From VXNF01 sp965116465 (GTDB lineage: Bacteria > Actinomycetota > Acidimicrobiia > Acidimicrobiales > CATQHL01): DNA of 64,000 nt. The DNA lies in the NCBI GenBank assembly GCA_965116465.1, contig OZ220687.1, positions 558,001 through 622,000 on the forward strand. The letters are read 5' to 3'. The position numbers and the translations under genes are program-made. Under the pieces are notes generated by a model. The model was not told the origin of the DNA and did not search any database. It saw only the letters and a program-made list of their open reading frames with translations. Positions 28,944 through 37,646 of the stretch are shown piece by piece (position 1 is the stretch's first letter; each line of letters opens with the position of its first letter).

Positions 28944-29033
28944 ATGTCGAAGCGCACGCAGCGCAAGCGGGCCAACGCCCGGCGCAAGAAGGCAAACCAC
29001 GGCCGCAAGCCGAACCTGGGCCGCAACTCCTAG
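28944..29033 (+). CDS. bL37-like mini ribosomal protein
   Basis: A 29-residue, very basic protein: MSKRTQRKRANARRKKANHG followed by RKPNLGRNS. Length, charge and the KANHGRKPN ending match bL37, the small 50S protein first seen in the Mycobacterium smegmatis ribosome structure (ending like KANHGKRPNS). A strong GGGAGGTA ribosome-binding site lies 3 bases before the ATG, which supports translation. It starts 106 bp from the divergent ychF start. Short length limits certainty, but the motif is distinctive. Confidence 0.8.
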   Translation: MSKRTQRKRANARRKKANHGRKPNLGRNS

Positions 29034-29065
29034 TTCGAGGGCGGCTCCCTCAGCGCCGCCGATCC

Positions 29066-29473
29066 ATGGCATTCCCGATCGGCTCGGAAGCATCGCCGAC
29101 GCTCATCTACGACGGCGACTGCGACTTCTGCGGGCGCTGCGCCGACTGGATCGCCACCCGCCTCCCCGCCGGTGCGGCGGTCGTGGCGTCCCAGCACACC
29201 GATCTCGCCGCTCTCGGACTCAGCGAGCAGCAGGCAGCCGATGCCGCATGGTGGATCGACACCGACGGCACCCACCACCGCGGCCACCGCGCCATCGCCG
29301 AGGCGCTGCGCGCCTGTGGTGGCTCCTGGAGCCGGCTCGGCCGGTTGCTGATCCTGCCCGGAGTCTCAGTCCTGGCCGCCGGCGTCTACGAACTAATCGC
29401 CCGCAACCGCCACCGACTCGGCTGCAAGAACTGCCTCAAGAAAACCAGTCGCGGCGGCCCCGCGCTCTCCTAG
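29066..29473 (+). CDS. DCC-family thiol-disulfide oxidoreductase-like protein (DUF393)
   Basis: 135 residues with the family hallmark YDGDCDFCGRCADW near residue 15 (the DxxCxxC pattern) and a final Cys pair GCKNCLKK. A hydrophobic stretch (LLILPGVSVLAAGVYELIA) precedes the tail. The family is predicted to use its CxxC in redox chemistry; physiological role unknown. It is 32 bp downstream of bL37 and its stop overlaps that of the convergent diiron gene by 3 bp. Confidence 0.85.
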   Translation: MAFPIGSEASPTLIYDGDCDFCGRCADWIATRLPAGAAVVASQHTDLAALGLSEQQAADAAWWIDTDGTHHRGHRAIAEALRACGGSWSRLGRLLILPGVSVLAAGVYELIARNRHRLGCKNCLKKTSRGGPALS

Positions 29474-30588
29474 GCGGCGACGAACTCCTCGTATTCCTCC
29501 GAGGTGTCCACGTGGTGCTCGAACTCGATCACGCCGATCTCCGTGAACCGCTCGCGCAGCCAGCCGTCACCGGCGTCCAGCAGCCCCAGCTTGCGGCAGT
29601 TCGGCACGATCTTGGAGAAGAGCATTCTCTGGAAGGCGCTCCTCTCGGGCGGCAGGTTCAGCAGCAACTCCACCATCGGCCGCACCGGCACGCCGAGCCG
29701 CTCGTACACCTCCTGTGAGAGGAACCGGTCGCGCATCCGCACCGCGGCCTCGAAGGCGAACTCCTGCCGCTCGCGGATCTCCGCCTGGGTGAGGTGGCTG
29801 TAGTACTCCTGCAGGCTCAGCACGCCGAAGGCCACGTGGCGGGCCTCATCGGCCATGACGTAGCGGAGCAGTTGCCGCAGCAGCGGCTCCTCGGTGCCGG
29901 CGTGCATGAACCCGAAGGCGGCCAGGGCGAGGCCCTCCACCATGATCTGCATGCCCAGGTAGGTCATGTCCCAGCGGCTGTCGTTGATGATGTCGTCCAG
30001 CAGCAGCCGCAGGTGCGGGTTGATGGGGTACTCGCTGTTCAGCTTGGTGCGCAGGTAGCGCCCGAAGACCTCCACGTGGCGGGCCTCGTCCACCACCTGG
30101 GTGGCGGCGTAGTACTTGGCGTCGATCCACGGCACGGTCTCGACGATCTTGGCGGTGCAGAGCAGCGCGCCCTGCTCGCCGTGCAGGAACTGGCTGAGCC
30201 GCCAGGCGACGGCCTCTTGCCGGTACTCCGCCCACTCCTTGTCGCCCCAGTTGTGCAGCGGCGAGGAGGGGTCGCCGGCCAGGTCCTCCCGGGTCGGGGG
30301 AAGAGCGTCACCGACACGGAAGATCGTGCTGGGGTCCACGTCCAGGTCCCAGGGCAGGTCGTTGGCGTTCCACTGCGAGGTCTTGCCCTTCTCGTACAGC
30401 TTCTCCAGCTTGGGTCGGGCCCCCTTGTCGTAGTCCCAGGTGAACAGGGCATCCGAGGCGTCGGGAACGACGTGCTCCGTCTCGGTTGAGTAGGGGTTCG
30501 CGCGGCAGATGTCCACAATCGTGTCGACGTCGTTGACCGACATGCGGCCGAGGATCTCCGAGTCGCTGCGGTGCTCGGTGCTCGTCAT
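29470..30588 (-). CDS. Ferritin-like diiron protein (putative oxygenase)
   Basis: 372 residues, mostly helical. Two DEARH motifs (VVDEARHVEVF, about residue 168, and MADEARHVAFG, about 253), with Glu residues in GEQGALL and MVEGLALAAF, supply the carboxylate/histidine ligands of a diiron centre in a four-helix bundle. Larger than ferritin, it resembles the actinobacterial ferritin-like/R2-like group with possible oxidase or desaturase activity. The ATG at 30588 follows GCGAGGCTGACA; upstream frame is antisense low complexity. It shares its 5' region with the divergent BMP lipoprotein gene. Substrate unknown. Confidence 0.82.
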   Translation of the reverse strand: MTSTEHRSDSEILGRMSVNDVDTIVDICRANPYSTETEHVVPDASDALFTWDYDKGARPKLEKLYEKGKTSQWNANDLPWDLDVDPSTIFRVGDALPPTREDLAGDPSSPLHNWGDKEWAEYRQEAVAWRLSQFLHGEQGALLCTAKIVETVPWIDAKYYAATQVVDEARHVEVFGRYLRTKLNSEYPINPHLRLLLDDIINDSRWDMTYLGMQIMVEGLALAAFGFMHAGTEEPLLRQLLRYVMADEARHVAFGVLSLQEYYSHLTQAEIRERQEFAFEAAVRMRDRFLSQEVYERLGVPVRPMVELLLNLPPERSAFQRMLFSKIVPNCRKLGLLDAGDGWLRERFTEIGVIEFEHHVDTSEEYEEFVAA

Positions 30589-30895
30589 TGTCAGCCTCGC
30601 TGCCTGAGGGCGCAGGCCGCCGGAACGGGTCGTCCCGACCGCCGTCGCGCCGGACTCCGATTGCAGGTTATCCCGGCGGTTCGGCCCCCAGAACGCGTGC
30701 CTCGCGCCGGACGCCCAGCGAGCAACGCATGCCGCCAACGGCGGATAGTCTGCCTGCGACGGCGGGGCGTGATCCGATGCGGATCGCCGCGCACCAGCGG
30801 GTGAGCCTCCCCTCGGGAGGCAATCGCAATCCGCCGCACACGGGGAGAGAGCGAACGCCCCCTGAGACGAGAACCGCAAGGAGAAGCAAGAGACA
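30589..30895. other. Divergent intergenic region upstream of the nucleoside locus
   Basis: 307 bp between the diiron gene and the BMP lipoprotein. It holds a perfect 7-bp hairpin (GCCTCCC/GGGAGGC, 30805-30821) about 75 bp before the lipoprotein start, and an AAGGAG site near 30881. I see no known riboswitch fold. The hairpin could be a regulatory leader element but has no direct support. Confidence 0.4.
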
Positions 30896-33019
30896 ATGAG
30901 ACGAGGATTTACCGGGCTGCTGGCGATCCTGCTAGCCACCGTGCTGGTGGCCGCGGCGTGCGGCGGCGACGACGAGCCCACGACGACCGCGCAGCCCGCG
31001 CCGGCGCCGGCCCCTGCGGCCGACGACGGAGCCGCGGAGGCGCCGGCCCCTGCGGCCGACGACGGAGCCGCGGAGGCGCCGGCCGATGCGCCGGCGGAGC
31101 CACCCCCACCGCCACCGCCGGGCGCCGAGGACATCACCGCGGCGCTGGTGTTCGACATCGGCGGGCGCGGCGACCAGTCGTTCAACGACTCCGCCGCGGC
31201 CGGATTGGACAGGGCGGCCGCCCAGCTGGGTGTGACCACCACTGAGTCGTCCCCGAACCCCGACGGCTCCAACCGCGCCGAGATGCTGCAGTTGAGCGCC
31301 GACGGCGCCGACCTCGTCATCGGCGTGGGCTTCCTGTTCGGCGAGTCCATCACCGAGGTGGCCGCCAACAACCCCGACACCTACTTCGGCATCATCGACA
31401 GCGCCCCCGACGGCACCGACAACCTCGCCGGGCTGGTCTTCGCCGAGCACGAGGGATCGTTCCTCGTCGGCGTGGCCGCGGCATTGAAGTCCACCACGGG
31501 CACCGTCGGGTTCATCGGCGGCGTCGACATCGACCTCATCCGGCGCTTCCACGCCGGCTTCGAGGCGGGCGTGCGCGCCGTGGACCCGAATATCCGGATC
31601 CTGGACTCCTACATCACCGAGCCACCCGACTTCGAGGGCTGGTTCCAGCCGGCAGAGGCCAAGATCATCGCCCAGTCCATGTACGAGGCCGACGCCGATG
31701 TCATCTACCACGCGGCCGGCGGCTCGGGCGCGGGCCTGTTCGAGGCGGCCAAGGAGTTCAGCGAGTCGACCGGCACACACGTGTGGGCCATCGGCGTGGA
31801 CTCCGACCAGTACAACACCTCCTCGGAGGAGGTCCGCCCGTACATCCTCACGTCGATGTTGAAGCGGGTGGACGTGGCCGTCTACAACACCATCGAAGCG
31901 GTCGCCAACGGCGACTTCACCGGTGGCACCACGGTCTTCAACCTCGCCGTGGACGGCGTCGGCTACTCCACCACCGGCGGGTTCGTGGACGACATCGTGC
32001 CGCAACTCGAGGAGTTCAAGCAGGCCATCGTGGGCGGCAGCATCGTCGTGCCCGAGACCACCGAGCGGGGCGGCGGCGAGGACGTCACCGCGGCGCTGGT
32101 GTTCGACATCGGCGGGCGCGGCGACCAGTCGTTCAACGACTCCGCCGCGGCCGGGCTCGACAGGGCCGCCGAGTTCCTCCGGGTGAACACCACCGAGGCC
32201 TCGCCGAACCCCGACGGCTCCAATCGCGCCGAGTTGCTGCAACTCTCCGCCGACGGCGCCGACCTGGTCATCGGCGTGGGCTTCCTGTTCGGCGAATCCA
32301 TCACCGAGGTGGCGGCCAACAACCCCGACACCTACTTCGGCATCATCGACAGCGCCCCCGACGGCACCGACAACCTGGCCGGGCTGGTCTTCGCCGAGCA
32401 CGAGGGCTCGTTCCTCGTCGGCGCGGCGGCGGCACTGAAGTCCACCTCCGGCATCGTCGGCTTCATCGGCGGCGTCGACATCCCCCTGATCCGGCGCTTC
32501 CACGCCGGCTTCGAGGCGGGCGTTTACGCCGTGGACCCGAACATCCAGATCCTGGACGCCTACGTGACCGAGCCGCCCGACTTCGACGGCTGGTCACAGC
32601 CGGCGGAGGGCAAGATCATCGCCCAGTCCATGTACGAGAGCGGCGCGGATGTGATCTATCACGCCGCCGGCGGGACGGGCGCGGGCCTGTTCGAGGCGGC
32701 CAAGGAGTTCAGCGAGGCCGGCGGCTCGAAGGTGTGGGCCATCGGCGTGGACTCCGACCAGTACTTCACATCCGCCGAGGAGGTCCGCCCGTACATCCTC
32801 AGCTCGATGCTGAAGCGGGTTGACGTGGCCGTGTACACCGCCATCGAGAGAGTGGTCAACGGCACCTTCACCGGTGGCGTCACGGTCTTCGACCTGGCGG
32901 CCAACGGGGTGGGCTACTCCATCTCCGGCGGCTTCATCAACGACATCATCCCGGACCTCGAGGCGTTCAAGCAGGCCATCATCCGCGGCGACATCGTCGT
33001 CCCGGAGACGACCGGCTGA
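30896..33019 (+). CDS. BMP-family nucleoside-binding lipoprotein with two tandem binding domains
   Basis: 707 residues. A lipoprotein signal ends LVAAAC with Cys22, then an Ala/Pro/Glu linker to about residue 77. Two BMP/Med (PnrA-like) periplasmic-binding domains follow at about 78-394 and 395-707. Each begins TAALVFDIGGRGDQSFNDSA and contains AEHEGSFLVG, FIGGVDI, YHAAGG and GVDSDQY. Usual BMP proteins have one domain of about 320 residues. The two copies are 951 bp apart and very similar in DNA, so this is an in-frame tandem duplication. Next to nucleoside ABC and salvage genes it should capture nucleosides outside the membrane. Both domains keep the family pattern; whether both bind is unknown. 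Confidence 0.92.
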   Translation: MRRGFTGLLAILLATVLVAAACGGDDEPTTTAQPAPAPAPAADDGAAEAPAPAADDGAAEAPADAPAEPPPPPPPGAEDITAALVFDIGGRGDQSFNDSAAAGLDRAAAQLGVTTTESSPNPDGSNRAEMLQLSADGADLVIGVGFLFGESITEVAANNPDTYFGIIDSAPDGTDNLAGLVFAEHEGSFLVGVAAALKSTTGTVGFIGGVDIDLIRRFHAGFEAGVRAVDPNIRILDSYITEPPDFEGWFQPAEAKIIAQSMYEADADVIYHAAGGSGAGLFEAAKEFSESTGTHVWAIGVDSDQYNTSSEEVRPYILTSMLKRVDVAVYNTIEAVANGDFTGGTTVFNLAVDGVGYSTTGGFVDDIVPQLEEFKQAIVGGSIVVPETTERGGGEDVTAALVFDIGGRGDQSFNDSAAAGLDRAAEFLRVNTTEASPNPDGSNRAELLQLSADGADLVIGVGFLFGESITEVAANNPDTYFGIIDSAPDGTDNLAGLVFAEHEGSFLVGAAAALKSTSGIVGFIGGVDIPLIRRFHAGFEAGVYAVDPNIQILDAYVTEPPDFDGWSQPAEGKIIAQSMYESGADVIYHAAGGTGAGLFEAAKEFSEAGGSKVWAIGVDSDQYFTSAEEVRPYILSSMLKRVDVAVYTAIERVVNGTFTGGVTVFDLAANGVGYSISGGFINDIIPDLEAFKQAIIRGDIVVPETTG
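31004..31075 (+). repeat. 36-bp tandem repeat in the lipoprotein linker
   Basis: Two exact 36-bp copies (31004-31039 and 31040-31075), each encoding APAPAADDGAAE, in the disordered linker between lipid anchor and first binding domain. Length is a multiple of three, so the reading frame is kept. Confidence 0.9.
31127..33019 (+). repeat. 951-bp intragenic direct duplication
   Basis: Copy one 31127-32077 and copy two 32078 to the stop. Starts align as GAGGAC(A/G)TCACCGCGGCGC and remain closely matched through the domain, including many identical third codon positions. Divergence is concentrated in short stretches, so the duplication is either recent or homogenised by gene conversion. Confidence 0.9.
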
Positions 33020-33043
33020 TCCACTGACACGCTCGTGATCGGT

Positions 33044-33073
33044 GCGGGGCCCCGGAGTATTCCGGGGCCCCGC
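33044..33073 (+). terminator. Strong hairpin between binding protein and ABC genes
   Basis: A perfect 13-bp stem, GCGGGGCCCCGGA / TCCGGGGCCCCGC, with a 4-nt loop GTAT, 25 bp after the lipoprotein stop and 95 bp before the ATPase gene. There is no T-run. It could terminate partly, giving more binding protein than transporter, as is common for ABC loci, and could shield the upstream mRNA from 3' decay. Confidence 0.7.
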
Positions 33074-33167
33074 GCCGGTTGTCCCCCGACCGGTCGCTCC
33101 ACGCGGGCCGGGTGACGACGTGCCAAGCTAGGCGCCGAACCTGCTCCAGGAGGTCGGTCGCATCGCC

Positions 33168-34706
33168 ATGACGCCGGCTCTGTCGCTAGAGAACATCACC
33201 AAGCGCTTCCCCGGGGTGCTCGCCAACGATCGCGTCAACCTCACGGTCGCCGAGGGCGAGATCCACGCCATCTGCGGCGAGAACGGTGCCGGCAAGTCCA
33301 CGCTCATGAACGTGCTGTACGGCATGCTGCCCGCCGACGAGGGTCGCATCGTCGTCGGCGGCATCGAGGTGCACTTCCGCTCGCCCCGGGATGCCCTGGC
33401 CGCCGGTATCGGCATGGTGCATCAGCACTTCATGCTGGCCGACAACCTGACGGTGCTGGAGAACATCATCCTCGGCGCCGAACCCACGGGGCGAGGCGGG
33501 CGAATCGACTTCGCCGACGCGCGCCGGCGCGTCACCGAACTCAGCGACGCCTACGGGCTGGACGTGCACCTCGACGAACCGGTCGAGAACCTCGGCGTCG
33601 GCGAGCGCCAGCGCGTCGAGATCATCAAGGTGCTGTACCGGGGCGCCCGCATCCTCATCCTGGACGAGCCCACCTCGGTTCTCGTCCCTCACGAGGTGGA
33701 GGAGTTGTTCCGCAACATGCGGGACATGTGCGCACGCGGCGAGACGATCGTCTTCATCGACCACAAGCTGGACGAGGTGCTGGAGATCGCCGACACAATC
33801 ACCGTGCTCAGGGCGGGGAGGACGGTCGCCACGGTGAAGCCCGACGAGGTGACGCCGCGCGATCTGGCGGAGTTGATGGTCGGTTCGGAGCTTCCCACCC
33901 CCGAGGCGCGGACCACGTCGGCGCAGGACACCGTCTCGCTGGAAGTGGAGGATCTCTCGGTCCTCGACGACGACGAGCGGGAGGTCGTCAAGGGGATCAG
34001 CCTGGAGGTTCACCGGGGCGAAATCGTGGGTGTGGCCGGTGTGGAGGGCAACGGCCAGGTGGAGTTCGTGGAGGCTCTTCTGGGGATCCGGGACCCGTCG
34101 CAGGGTCGCGTGCTCCTGGAGGGCGCCGCCATCGGCGAATGGACCGTGCGCCAGCGACGCGAGGCGGGCATCGGGTACATACCCGAGGATCGCCACCGGC
34201 GGGGCCTGCTGCTGCCCGCGCCGCTCTGGGAGAACGCCATGTGCGGGCACCAGGGCAAGGAGCCGTACTCACGCAAGGGCTTCTGGCTGACCCCCAAGGC
34301 TGCGCGTGAGCGGACCCGGGAACTCATCGCCGCCTTCGACGTGCGCACGCCGGGGCCCGACGTGGCGGCCCATGCCCTCTCCGGCGGCAACCAGCAGAAG
34401 CTGATCATCGGGCGGGAGATGGTCATGACGCCCAACCTGCTGATCGCCGCACACCCCACGCGGGGCATCGACGTCGGCGCCCAAGCGGCGGTCTGGGAGA
34501 CGCTGCACCAGGCCCGCGAGCAGGGGCTGGCGGTGCTCCTGATCTCAGCCGACCTGGACGAGTTGATCGGGCTCTCGGACCGCCTGCTCGTCATCTTCCG
34601 CGGCCGCATCTCCGCCGCCCTGGACCCGCGGACCGTCACCCCCCGCGAGTTGGGCGCCCACATGACCGGCGCGGCCGGCGATGTCGAGGACATGCAGCCC
34701 GCATGA
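33168..34706 (+). CDS. Nucleoside ABC transporter ATP-binding protein (two ABC domains)
   Basis: 512 residues with two ABC domains, as in the NupA/YufO class. Domain 1: Walker A GENGAGKST, signature LGVGERQRVEI, Walker B ILILDEPTSVL. Domain 2 has the usual degenerate Walker A (GVEGNGQVEF), signature LSGGNQQK and the altered Walker B AAHPTRGIDVGA, typical for this class. Energises import with the two permeases that follow. The stop overlaps the first permease start (ATGA). Confidence 0.93.
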   Translation: MTPALSLENITKRFPGVLANDRVNLTVAEGEIHAICGENGAGKSTLMNVLYGMLPADEGRIVVGGIEVHFRSPRDALAAGIGMVHQHFMLADNLTVLENIILGAEPTGRGGRIDFADARRRVTELSDAYGLDVHLDEPVENLGVGERQRVEIIKVLYRGARILILDEPTSVLVPHEVEELFRNMRDMCARGETIVFIDHKLDEVLEIADTITVLRAGRTVATVKPDEVTPRDLAELMVGSELPTPEARTTSAQDTVSLEVEDLSVLDDDEREVVKGISLEVHRGEIVGVAGVEGNGQVEFVEALLGIRDPSQGRVLLEGAAIGEWTVRQRREAGIGYIPEDRHRRGLLLPAPLWENAMCGHQGKEPYSRKGFWLTPKAARERTRELIAAFDVRTPGPDVAAHALSGGNQQKLIIGREMVMTPNLLIAAHPTRGIDVGAQAAVWETLHQAREQGLAVLLISADLDELIGLSDRLLVIFRGRISAALDPRTVTPRELGAHMTGAAGDVEDMQPA

Positions 34707-35890
34707 GCACCCGCACCTCCCATCGTCTCCCCGCACACCGGCGCCTCACGCTGGCCCTGGCCGCGCCCGTGGCGGCGCTGATCCTGTCGCTGGCCGTCGC
34801 CTCGATCGCGCTCGTGCTCAGCGGCAGCAACCCGTTCCCGGCCTACGGGCGCATGTTCTCCTACGGGTTCGAGTTGGAGACGCTCGTCGACATGGTCAAC
34901 CGGGCCACACCGCTCTACCTGTCGGCGGTGGCCGTGGCGATCGGCTTCCGCATGAACCTCTTCAACATCGGCGTGGAGGGCCAGTACATCCTGGCGTCGA
35001 TCATCGCCGCGCAGGTGGCCGCCGAACTGTCGCTGCCCGCGCCGCTGCACCTGGCGATCATCATCCTGGTGGGCATGGCCACCGGGTCGGTGTGGGCTCT
35101 GATCGCCGGCGTCCTGAAGGTCACCCGCGGCATCCATGAGGTGATCTCCACGATCATGCTCAATGCCATCTCCATCAGTCTGGTGGTGGCGATGCTCTTC
35201 CGGCAATGGGACGTTCCCGACGAGAGCCTCAACCAGGAGACCGCCGAGATTCCACCCTCGGGCCGCATGCCCGACCTGAACTGGTTCGTCGAGTTGTTCA
35301 CCCGCGAGATTGGCAAGGGTCGGGTGCTCTGGGGCTTCGTGATCGTGGCGATCATCATCGGATTCCTGTACTGGATCTACGTCGCGCGAACCCGGCCCGG
35401 CTACGACTTGCGGGCGTCGGGCATCAACCCGCTCGCCGCCGAGGCGGCGGGGGTGTCCCCGAGGCGAACGATCGTCGTGGCCATGGCGCTGAGCGGGGCG
35501 GTGGGTGGCCTGGTGGGGCTGCCGGAGGTACTGGGACGCGACTACGCCTACGGGCTGCAGTTCACCCAGGGGCTGGGCTTCGCCGGCATCGCCGTGGCGC
35601 TGCTGGGCCAGAACCATCCGGGCGGCATCGCCATCGGTGCGCTGGTGTTCGGGTTCCTGGACAGCGCTGCGCCCATTCTGGACGTGCACGGCGATGCTCC
35701 CCAGGAGATCGTGGAGATCATGAAGGGCATCATCATCTTCGCCGCCGTCATCACTTACGTCGTCGTGCAGCGGCGCCGCCAGGACGAGGAGGCACGCGCC
35801 GCCTCGCTGGCCATGGCATCGGGCGACCCGGATCCGCCCGCGGAGACCACCTCTGACGCGACCGAGTCCGACACGAGACCCGCGACATGA
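34703..35890 (+). CDS. Nucleoside ABC transporter permease 1 (BPD_transp_2)
   Basis: 395 residues, about 9-10 TM segments, of the branched-chain amino acid/ribose/nucleoside permease superfamily: MNLFNIGVEGQYILASIIAA and the conserved cytoplasmic loop region YDLRASGINPLAAEAAGVSP. The N-terminal cytoplasmic stretch is basic and the C-terminal tail acidic. Coupled to both neighbours by 4-nt ATGA overlaps. Confidence 0.92.
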   Translation: MSTRTSHRLPAHRRLTLALAAPVAALILSLAVASIALVLSGSNPFPAYGRMFSYGFELETLVDMVNRATPLYLSAVAVAIGFRMNLFNIGVEGQYILASIIAAQVAAELSLPAPLHLAIIILVGMATGSVWALIAGVLKVTRGIHEVISTIMLNAISISLVVAMLFRQWDVPDESLNQETAEIPPSGRMPDLNWFVELFTREIGKGRVLWGFVIVAIIIGFLYWIYVARTRPGYDLRASGINPLAAEAAGVSPRRTIVVAMALSGAVGGLVGLPEVLGRDYAYGLQFTQGLGFAGIAVALLGQNHPGGIAIGALVFGFLDSAAPILDVHGDAPQEIVEIMKGIIIFAAVITYVVVQRRRQDEEARAASLAMASGDPDPPAETTSDATESDTRPAT

Positions 35891-37236
35891 CACTCGACTC
35901 CCAGACCACCCCCGACGGCGGCGACCCGAAGTCCTGGCAGCCGTTCGAGCGCTTCGCCGGCCGGCCGAGTTGGTACCCGCGCCCGACGGACACAGCGCAG
36001 GATCGGCAGTTCCAGCGGCGGCTGCGATTCGCCGTCATCGCCGTCATCGGCGTGGCACTCCTGGCGCTCACCGAGCAGTTCGCCCGACCGGCCACCGACC
36101 AACTCGCCAACAGCACCACCTGGTCGATCGCGCTCGCCTATGCGGTGCCGATCCTGATGCCGGCCATGGGGGGCATCTTCGCCGAGCGGGCCGGCGTGGT
36201 GAACATCGGTCTGGAGGGCATGCTCATCCTCGGCACCTGGTTCGGCGCCTACGGCGCCCTGGAGTTCGGTCCGTGGTGGGGCATGCTCATCGGCGCCGCC
36301 GGCGGGGCCATCGGCGGCCTGCTGCACGCCATTGCAACGGTCAGCTTCGGCGTGGACCACATCATCTCCGGTGCGGCCATCCTGGTGATGGCGCCGGGAA
36401 TCACGCGCTTCCTGTCCGACAAGATCTTCCAGGGCCGCCCCGGCGGGGGCATCACGCAGTCGCCGCGCGTCGAGGACGTCGCCTCCTTCAGCGTTCCCTT
36501 CCTCGCCGGCGGGGCGGGGACCGCGGATGCCCTCGGGCGCATCGAGAGCTGGGACTGGTTCTGGATCTCCGACGCCGCCGGCATTCTCCGCGGCTTCCTC
36601 TGGGAAGTGTCGTGGCTGACGCTCATCGCCTACGCCACCGTGCCCATCTCGGTCTGGCTGCTGTGGCGCACCTCGTGGGGCCTGCGCCTGCGCAGCTGCG
36701 GCGAGCACCCCATCGCCGCCGACAGCCTCGGGGTGGACGTTTACCGCTACAAGTACTACGGGGTGGTGCTGTCGGGTGCCTTCGCCGGCTACGGCGGCGC
36801 CTTCCTGGTGATCGAGCTGACCGGCATCTACCGGGAGGGCCAGACCGCCGGGCGGGGCTTCATCGGCCTGGCAACCACCATCTTCGGCAACTGGCGACCG
36901 GTCGGCGCGGCCCTGGGCGGGCTGCTGTTCGGCTTCACCGACACGCTGCAGTTGCGCGACCGGTCCGCGGTGCACGGATTGCTGCTGATGGTGGTGCTGG
37001 CGCTCGGTCTCATGGCGCTCGTCTTCCTGGTCCGCCGCCGGTACCGGGCCGCGGCCGGGCTGGCTGTCGCCGCCGGCGGCTTCGCGGTCTGGCACTACGC
37101 CACCGAGACGGTGCCCAAGCAGTTCCCGCAGGCTCTGCCCTACATCACGGTGCTGCTGGTGCTGCTCTTCTACACCTCCAAGCTGCGCATGCCCGCCGCC
37201 GACGGGATGCGCTACCGGCGCGGCCAGCAGCAATGA
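35887..37236 (+). CDS. Nucleoside ABC transporter permease 2 (BPD_transp_2)
   Basis: 449 residues, the second permease half of the importer. The signature is FAERAGVVNIGLEGMLILGTW, then LRLRSCGEHPIAADSLGVDVYR. About ten TM segments, with an extra hydrophobic C terminus from about residue 370. The start overlaps permease 1 and the stop overlaps the cytidine deaminase start (ATGA). Confidence 0.92.
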   Translation: MTLDSQTTPDGGDPKSWQPFERFAGRPSWYPRPTDTAQDRQFQRRLRFAVIAVIGVALLALTEQFARPATDQLANSTTWSIALAYAVPILMPAMGGIFAERAGVVNIGLEGMLILGTWFGAYGALEFGPWWGMLIGAAGGAIGGLLHAIATVSFGVDHIISGAAILVMAPGITRFLSDKIFQGRPGGGITQSPRVEDVASFSVPFLAGGAGTADALGRIESWDWFWISDAAGILRGFLWEVSWLTLIAYATVPISVWLLWRTSWGLRLRSCGEHPIAADSLGVDVYRYKYYGVVLSGAFAGYGGAFLVIELTGIYREGQTAGRGFIGLATTIFGNWRPVGAALGGLLFGFTDTLQLRDRSAVHGLLLMVVLALGLMALVFLVRRRYRAAAGLAVAAGGFAVWHYATETVPKQFPQALPYITVLLVLLFYTSKLRMPAADGMRYRRGQQQ

Positions 37237-37646
37237 CCGCGGGCGCTTCGGCGACGGCCGCCGACGCCGACTGGGACGATCTGTTCCGGCGTGCCCGGGC
37301 GGTGGCCGCCAACGCCTACTGCCCGTACTCCCGGTATCACGTGGGCGCGGCAGGGCTGGTCGACGACGGGCGGATCCTGGTTGGCTGCAACGCCGAGAAC
37401 GCCTCCTACGGGCTGGGCCTCTGCGCCGAGTGCTCACTGGTGTGCGCGCTGCACACCACCGGCGGCGGACGGCTGGTGGCGGTGGCCGTGGTCGGCGGCT
37501 ACGACGTCGCCGATCTGCCGGCGGGCAAGCCCTGCGGTCGCTGCCGCCAGGTGCTCTACGAGGTGGGCGGCCCCGAGCTGGTGATCAACCGGGACGCCAC
37601 GCTGGCCGACCTGCTGCCCGAGGCCTTCGGCCCCGACGACCTGTGA
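37233..37646 (+). CDS. cdd: Cytidine deaminase
   Basis: 137 residues. The zinc-binding motifs are CAEC (AECSLV) and PCGRCRQ, with the substrate segment NAYCPYSRYHVGAAG and NAENASYGLGLCAE. It turns imported cytidine and deoxycytidine into uridine and deoxyuridine for the phosphorylase encoded next. Overlaps of 4 nt at both ends (ATGA upstream, GTGA downstream). Confidence 0.94.
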   Translation: MTAGASATAADADWDDLFRRARAVAANAYCPYSRYHVGAAGLVDDGRILVGCNAENASYGLGLCAECSLVCALHTTGGGRLVAVAVVGGYDVADLPAGKPCGRCRQVLYEVGGPELVINRDATLADLLPEAFGPDDL

